Origin: Owenia fusiformis
Taxonomy: Eukaryota; Annelida; Polychaeta; Sabellida; Oweniidae
Direction: 5' to 3'
Assembly: GCA_903813345.2 (NCBI GenBank)
Contig: CAIIXF020000007.1
Coordinates: 39,699,671-39,763,670, forward strand
DNA length: 64,000 nt
A program made the translations under genes and the position numbers. The notes under the pieces are model-generated. The model searched no databases, was not told the origin of the DNA, and saw nothing but the letters and a program-made list of their open reading frames with translations. This document shows, one piece after another, positions 28,501 through 37,500 of this stretch. Every line of letters begins with the position of its first letter. The first letter of the stretch is position 1.

Positions 28501-31500
28501 AGAGGATATCCAACCGAGAATCTCAGTCAGCTGATGTCTGCAGTGAATGCCTCCCAAGTCACACACTTCAAAGATGCCTTCAGGAATGTGTTCTATTGGT
28601 GGGGCGTCAGGCAGTAACTGTGCATTGGTGCTGAGGGTGTCTTCTTTGAGCACCTCATAAGTTAGGCCCATAGGCAGCTTTTGCCAATGCGGGCATGTTT
28701 CAAAAAATTCAAGGGGGATCTTGTTTCACAACTTTGAACCAAAATCACATTAAAAAGTGCCCCCCCCCCTCCCTTGGATACAGGCCTGTAAAGTGGAGAT
28801 GGATCAAGAAATGATTCTTGGAATGGATTATTTCTTACTGTATTGCATATCAAAAGAGTGAAACAGTAATATGTGATACTTGCTTACAACACTTAAACTT
28901 TTGTCCAAAAGTGACATTAGAAGTCAACCCCCCCCCCCCCCCCCCAACAATAACTTTGTCAATATAATAATGTCAGATATATGTTTCTTATGTTGTGAAA
29001 GTTTCATGAAGAAAAAAAAGTTATAGCAAAATAAGCAGTACTTATTGAACACATTCAAAATAGCTAGCCCACCTTTTACTCGAATGCCAATGTTCTCGGC
29101 AAATTTGAGCACAACACATGGTTCAATAAGCAAAGAAGCCTCCTCCATAACTACAATGTCTGACACGACATCATATGGACTATCGTCACATCTGAGTGTC
29201 ACGTTTCCCGTAATCTCCCCACCAATACTACCATCTTGTCGAAAGAAGTCTTCTTCGATTGACACGTCTGAGTAATTATGAGAAAGCAGAAACGGAAAAA
29301 TGTCTAATGCACCAACGGATGGGTCCTTTCTGTTGTCATATATGCTGGCCTTTATTTGTGACTCCTCTTTACTACCCCACCAGTTAAACTTGCCATTTAT
29401 ATCAATGCTGGCTTTTGGAGAATCTACCTATACACATATACACGTTTACGATTAATAGCCTGAAAGCAGCTTTAGCATATTAAATATAGCAAAAGGAATC
29501 TCGAATTAAACGTATATAAACATTATAAAGTGTAATTTACAATAAAGTAATATAATTTACCCTCAAATTGTAATTATTTTCCCCTTGGGCATTATCAAAC
29601 AAGTTGTAGTTTATCAATGTACCCGACTGAACTCTTTGAAGAGTCATGGCGTTGTTGCTGTTATTCAAGAAGGCATTGTAGCTGATAGTGCAGTTGTTTC
29701 TTGTACTTGGATTAATTATGACATTGTTGCTTCCAAAGTTAGAGATGAATCGATTATTCATGATTTTTGTGCCACTTGTGAGGTCAGATGTCAGGGATAA
29801 AGCTCCGTTACTTTCCGAGATTATGTTACTAATGATATCAACGGTTCCAATTCCGGCTTTCAATCCAAAGACACACGCTACACGACTCATTCCATGTATA
29901 ATGTTTTTTTCTATCACAATTGAAGAGAAATAGTTGATATTCGATAGTATCATAGCAGATGTGCCCTTCGAACTTGTTGACAGAAATAAGTTGTTAACAA
30001 TTGCTATGAAGGAAGTCTCCTTAAAACCGGAACTTGAAGCCATTTATATTAACCATCCCGTAATTGTAGTATGAATTGTGATCAATAAATGTATTATTGC
30101 GTATTGAAATAGTTCTTGATCTGTGATTGCTCCAAGCGTTGTTGTTGTAGTACACACCGTAACCATATTGGTTGACCGTTCTCTTGATGATGCAGTTTCC
30201 AAGTTCAAATATACCATCTCGTATGTAGGCATAGATTGCATAAGATTGATATTCCAAAATATGACAACCTCGAAGCTTGATATCTGTTTGACCACTGTAG
30301 TAAATGTAAACACCGTGATTGCTTATATCTTGTATTGTTACATTTTCAAATACCAAATCTGCTTTGGTACTCCCTCCATTGATATACACAGCTCCACTAC
30401 CACGTGTGTTACGGATGTCGACGTCCTTCGTTGTTAAATTTAATCCTCTCATAGTCATCGGTGACGTCTGAATGGAGATCCCAGTGTTAGTAGATGTGTC
30501 TATCGTACTGTTAGTAATATCAATATTGAGGTATTCGGTAATGGTATCCGATACATATATGGCATAGTCTGTGTTTGTGATTGTGACACCATTTAGAGTA
30601 ATGTTCCTGCCTTGGCCGTGAACACCATACGTGGAACCGTCTAATCGGACATAATTGAGAAAGAAACCTGCAAATAAGACAATATGCAAGTGACAGTGGT
30701 TGTCAGATTTGTTTGTTTAAAATGAAAAACTAAAACTAAACTGAGGTAGCACTGTAGCTTACCGACAGACGACGGTGATCCAATGCGAATTCCTCCCCAT
30801 TTCCTCGTCGGATTCTTTCTTTTCATCAATGTTTTATCATAGTTAATCTCCCTGATGACCAGTTCACCTACATACATATAAATAGTATTTGTGTTGTTCC
30901 TAGGTCACATTTAGTCCGATTTTCGATCCAGCGCCCAGTCGATGAGTACATAAACATAAACATAAATGAATCCGAAAAGACGACAGCTTTGGCATCGTCT
31001 GATAGTGTCGCGATGCCCATACGATAGTCTTACTGCGTCCAAAGAATATCCAACATATGTTTGACGAGTTCCTCCGTCAAATTATTCGCATATATCAAAC
31101 AGTACCCGTACCTAATGTGACCATACTCACGTCCCCATCGTCCTGGACATCGAGAAATCGGCTCATTCCTATAACCGGCCGACACCCGGCGCAAATGTGA
31201 CCTAGACCCTACTCTCTAAATCTACCATTTAGCAATTTTGCAAAACAAGATTGATTTATGTTGCATACAAATAATATTTATTATATTCATTTAGTTTACA
31301 TGTTGATTTTCAAAGATGACGGATGGTTGAGGGAATGGGCAGTAATAATTATAATTATAAATATATATGTTAAATAATAAATTTAGACGTTGATGTACAT
31401 TTACACTGAATAAAATAATTGGTGGTAAAGAACCTTGAGAATGTATTGATGTACGTTAAATGAAGAAAGGAACGATTTTTTTTATTATTATTATTTTCCA

Positions 31501-34500
31501 AAATCAAAACATATTTACATATACATTTAATCAAGAATACAAACGTTAAATAAAGTGTGATAATATAAAATATAAGGCTACAGTAAGTACATAAAATAAA
31601 CTTATAAAGACGTGAAAAAGAAACGCAGAATAGAGTAGATGTAGATCATAGTATATGTAGATATATTTACACATCTTTACAGACAAGAAAGGAACGACGA
31701 TGATATCATTTTATATACCATTTGAATATAGAAAATGCCTATTAAAGACTATTATAAATATGAAACATGAATCTAGACAGGTATAGTAAAATTAAGAATC
31801 ACTTACCACTTATATGAATTCCAATCCCTTGTCCAAAAGCCAGTTTAACCCCAGACTCTATAGTGAGGGTAGCATTCGGAAGTATAAAGATGTTGCGTCT
31901 AACATGATAGGTATAGTTCAAAATAAATCGAATCGTTTCATTTTTCAAGAGCACACCGCCAATGGCACCTGTAGTATCAGTAAAGTAGATATCCACTTTT
32001 TTATCTTCATTCAGTACAGTAAGGTTGCTATCAGTGTAAAAAGGTGACACGGTGACATGTGCAAGATTCATATCCCTATTGTTTCCACATACTCTATGTT
32101 TCACATCACCTGGATCAGACGAGCCCCAATATGAGAACGGGACATTAATGACTAAATCTTTTTTAGATACAGAAACATAAAATGCACACTGATCAACGCT
32201 TTTGAATTGTTCAAAAGAATTTTCTGCCATCTTGAAATTCTCCGTGTCTATCCATAACCAAGTGGATGCAGCAATGTTTGTGAATTTGTTTCTAAAAATA
32301 TGGAATCTTCCATTAGTATTCGAACTAGCCAATTGAACATCTATGTACCGACCATCAGCTCTGTTGCTTGTCATTATATTGTTTTCTATAGATACGTTTG
32401 TCTTGTAGTAGGCCTTAACCATCATTGATTTGTAGCAGTTGCTGAAGACATTGTTTGTTATTGAAATATTTAATTCAGACTGTTTATAGTTATTCTCTAT
32501 TTGCAACGCGGGATAGGAGGTTGACATATCCCTGAAAATGTTTCTTTCAATGCGTATTTTTTCTCCATCAAAATAGTATGGATACAAATATATAGCACAG
32601 TATTGCCGACTGTTTCCTTCTCCAACAAAAGAGTTATTAATCAATAAAAGACGCCCACCTCTGTAAATGTTATCTGAGTTGTAATACAAAGTGTGATAAT
32701 AGTTATCTGTCATTTTTGTTGATTCGATAGTGGTACTCCCATCTATTCTGTATAAATAGATGCCATGATTTCTATTACTCAGGATTTCTGACTTATGAAT
32801 ATTGATACTTCCTACAGTTTGATGCGTTTCTAAACCCCTTTGAGCATTGTGTGACAATTCTGAGTTCTCGATGGAGATATTTGCGTGTGTGTCTCTGCAA
32901 TATATACCAGAGCTTTTGCTGCCCGTTATAACCGTCCGGGTGATAGACAGGAACGGGTAAGTGGCGCTACCCTTGAATTCAATACCATGTTTTCCATTGT
33001 GCCCTATGTAGGAATCAGATATCATTGTAGAGTTTGCGGATGATTCTCCGTCGGTGTACTTGATCCCAGCTGCGCAGTGTGTGATGGTCACGTGATCTAG
33101 AGTGACAGAGTAGCCTGTTGCTTGGATACCTACGCGTGCCCCTTTTACATAAGCATGTTGCAGTGAGGAATCTAGAGACAGAAATTTAGGGTATAGAAAA
33201 ATATTAAATGCATGCGTGTAATATTTTGTACATTGATGCATATATTTCAATTTCATGTGATGGAAATTACATAAGATAAACGATTATTTTAGAAAATACG
33301 GATTCTCAATAGCCAAAGACATTTTCCAGAAACAAAACAAATGAAAACTTACGACCAGACACAAAATTTAGCCCAGACCAAAAAGAGGAAATTTCAGAGA
33401 CGGCATCGTCTGGTGTGAACTCAACAGCAAGATTACCAACCCCTTGCGCTAAAAGATTACCTAAAACATACATTGTATTTTAGCAGGGTATATTCTGGAT
33501 TAGAACATTTACATCACAGGCACTATACTCAGCATTGTAAAATTCAAACAATACAGAAATGTCAAAGATGAATCATGCATACCATGGATTTCAAAACCAG
33601 CTTCAGCTGTTGCAAATATTATTTTGACGCCTGGTTGGATGGTAAGAGTCCCCTCTGGTCTAATGGCAACTAGTCTTGACACAATATACGGACTGAGATG
33701 TAAGAATAGGACTTCCTCATCCTATAAATTGCAAGTCCATATATAGGCATATTGTTAATATTATTTTGACGCCTGGTTTGATGGTGAGAGTCCCATCTGG
33801 TCTAATGGCAACTAGTCTTGACACAATATACGGACTGAGATGTAAGAATAGGACTTCCTCATCCTATAAATTGCAAGTCCATATATAGGCATATTGTTAA
33901 TATTATTTTGACGCCTGGTTGGATGGTGAGAGTCCCATCTGGTCTAATGGCAACTAGTCTTGACACAATATACGGACTGAGATGTAAGAATAAGACTTCC
34001 GCATCCTATAAATTACAAGTACATATATAGGCATATTGAACCAAGAACGATTCTCAGAGAAACGAACAAGACAGTTCATATTTGTCTAAAGCATAAAACA
34101 AGACATTTAATGATATCTAGATGTACTGAGTGAAGTGGTCATGCAGAGTCACAAAAAAGCCCAATCTACCCCAGGACTTATTCAAGTGGTTTCATGTGAA
34201 AAATCTGACCCTCCATAGGGATATCATTATGTTGATGTATTATGCAAAAAATAATAAATAAATGTCTTCGTTGCAAGTAAAATATATCTTCGTTCCATTG
34301 CTACAAAACTGCTTTTGTATAATATCAAGGTAATCATTTCATCTATGTCTAAAATGTAATCATATTTCACAGCCGGAGCCAACGCCCTACATACGGGCCA
34401 AATAGTAAGTTAAAATGTGAAGGATAACTGTGACAAAATCAGGAGAACAAAGATACTTATCAAATTCTTCTACCGGAACTCCGGCAATGGTGAAACGAAG

Positions 34501-37500
34501 ACATCAGTTGATCCCATTGGCATATGCGAATACAAAAACCACATTGGCAAGATTATCTTTGCCACTTCAATAACCTAGATGCGAGTAGGTAGTTACCAGT
34601 TCTTACCAGTTATCAGTTAATCAGTTCATCACTAGGTGGCTAATTCGGGTCAGATGACTTCTGTATATTCTATTAGAAACTTCCCTTAAACTTGAATATT
34701 CATCAGTTCTAGTGATTCAATTTTTATATTACCCTTATGCATCTGATTGTGTGATACAAAGTAAGGTATGACTAGTAAAAGAAAATATTATAGTGTCCAA
34801 TACTATACGAATACTGGATGGTCAAAAGCTGGATTTGGCAGAATACATGTACCTATTCGAGAAACAAATATTTGGCGAGGCGCAAGCGGAGCCCAACATA
34901 TTTTTAAGGATAGGTATCTAGCTATATCCAGCTCCTGATGATCCAGTATTTGTTTTATTATGTACCTTCTCAATCAATATTATGTGTGTGCTACGATACT
35001 TACATTTTTACAACTTTTGATTTTTTCTGAAAACTCAACGACTTCCGTATAGCTATACACCAAACGAAAAATCGTTGACTTGTCCCGGGATTTAATTTAC
35101 ATTTATTTGAGGCGTTCTTGCAGAATTATGCGTAATGTTTGAATGATAAGGGTATGTGATTAGTTAAGACCACTTTTGTTCTGACTAAAAGTTAAGATTT
35201 ATTGAAAAATGCACACAACAATCAGCTTAATGTTCAATTGAAGTTTTTGTTGATTGAATGGAGGAAACTGGGAACGATATAGATCTTGCAAGATGTGCAA
35301 AAATGTGAAATGACTACAAAATAATGATAATTTTTTGAAGTGAGAAATGACAAAACAGGGACCACTGCAGTGCCATCCACGATGTCCAATACTCTGGTCT
35401 TTTCCGAAAACTGCCGGATATCTTTTGTTGATAGCTGACCCTTTTGTGAAAATAATGGTCAGAAGACTATCTACTATATTTGTTGAAGAATCCCACTTAA
35501 GAATTTCATTTCACTATAACTTGAGTATCGATTTAAAGGAATACATGCCTAATAGTCCATGGTATTACTTCCGAATATGAAGGATCCGTAGCACACTATA
35601 GCGCAGCAACATTTGAAGCAATATTTAAGGAGGTGCATTATTTTGATCATGATACTTATAAACTACCTGAAAAAACGTCCGGCTTTCGGATCGAAAAATG
35701 TCTTTCATCACAAGGGGTCAAAAAACGTAAATATTATAAAATCGTTTTTGATAGCGTTAAAGGTAATTTTTAACAGCGTATGAAATCGTTTTTCGACGGC
35801 GTACAAAATCGTTTTTGAAAACTTTAACGGCGTTAAAAGTATGACGATACATCGGTCCAGACGGCCAGCCATAAGTACATGTACTTTTACATGTAATAAT
35901 ATAACTAAATAACATACTGTTCTTGTTGAATACGGGAAGACCCGATGATGAAGATGAGTATGCTATATCTTCACGTTTCACAGCCCTTCCAAGTGGTAAA
36001 CTACAGCCTGAAATAGATAAAAGCAACACGTAGGAGTATATCATAGACCATGCAAACAAGGGTCTCAAATATAGTATTTGATTGCGTTTTTTAAAAAACA
36101 CAAAGGCAACGACTCGGACAGAGGTTTAACGCCGGAAAAAGGATCTGAGATCACAACTATCAAATTTATTCTTCGAAATAACACATATTTTTTTACTTTG
36201 GAGTAAAGATAGGGTAGCAATTATATATGCAAAAATATTTGGAATTGGATGATATTTTATTTGATACATTTTTGATTTACTTAGTTTTAAACAATAATGT
36301 GTATTTGATTTTGATCTGCGTGTCTTTATTTGTTCTGCTCATCGTGTACTTCTCAATTTTCTAAGCGGAGATTTGTTGTTAAATTTCTCCATCACGTTTA
36401 TTAACTTACTGTCATCGGGTGTGAACTGCCAAGTCCCGTTGACACCGTCTAGAGTACTGACTGCAACAGACGTGATGTAATCAGGACTATTGTCGTCCCA
36501 TTCTACAAGGGGGTTGATTCCAAAGTTACTACCTTTTCCGAGAGCAATGTTTCCTATCAAATGAAAAGACATTGTGAAGTTGTAGGAGTAGGCATCAACG
36601 AAAGCAATGAGCTATTTAAATCATAACCAAAAATCACTCTTATACAACACAGAGGTAATCCAAAAAGGTAAAACTTTAATCTTAAAGTATTTTTTAATTT
36701 GATACAAAAAAGTACTCAGTTAAAGACCTATCTTCTAACTTATGTATGTACGTAAAAGGTAGTCTATAGTGCTGATATATAATAATAAAGGGTGCGTAAA
36801 CAGAGTGCTCTTACCAAAATAAATTTGCCTACATACCCCTGAGACTCTTATCTGATAGATAGAATGCACAAATAAAACAAATGTTTTGCTATTATAGGTA
36901 AAAAGTTCTCTTGAAATTTCGTGATTTTACCTGTTAATTCTGTCCATGGTCCGCCATTTTTGCAGAATTTACACTGAAATGCAAACTCCATGAAACGAAA
37001 CGAAATCACTAGGAAAAACATGGCACACATTGTACGCATGTGCAGCAAAGTTTAAACCAATCAGATTATTTGATTATTTTGCGCACATGAATTATTTGCT
37101 TCTGAGCACTTCCAAAAAACAAACCTGGCAGAGACTACCCTTAGCCTACTTCACTTTGGCGAAATTTCCGAGCTCAAACTCGTGACAAATGCACTATGCA
37201 TACGCTGGTGTGAAGCCTTGGAGACACTCATTTTGGTAAATATGATTTATGGTGTATACTTTTCTGCAGTTTGTGGGAGTTTGGGAATTAAATGTTAAAA
37301 TTCAAGAAAATATGCCAACTAAACGACTAATCAATTAATATATACCAGCACTATACACAATAGATTTCTCCCCGGACAATCAGTGATATCCCATTATAAT
37401 TGCTTAATATATAATATCTTACGAACGTTAGATATATCTTGAGACCAACTTATGGTTTAGTATTGCCGATATATTGAGAAAATCAACAGAACAACCAACT

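Noticed and set aside
35000-35100. possible missing discoidin exon ending at a GTAAGT on the minus strand near 34998
   Set aside because: Neither open frame shows F5/8C motifs, and the upstream acceptor is poor.
35281-35330. possible exon after TTTTGTAG acceptor on the minus strand
   Set aside because: The phase-1 reading stops after about 25 codons and has no domain similarity.
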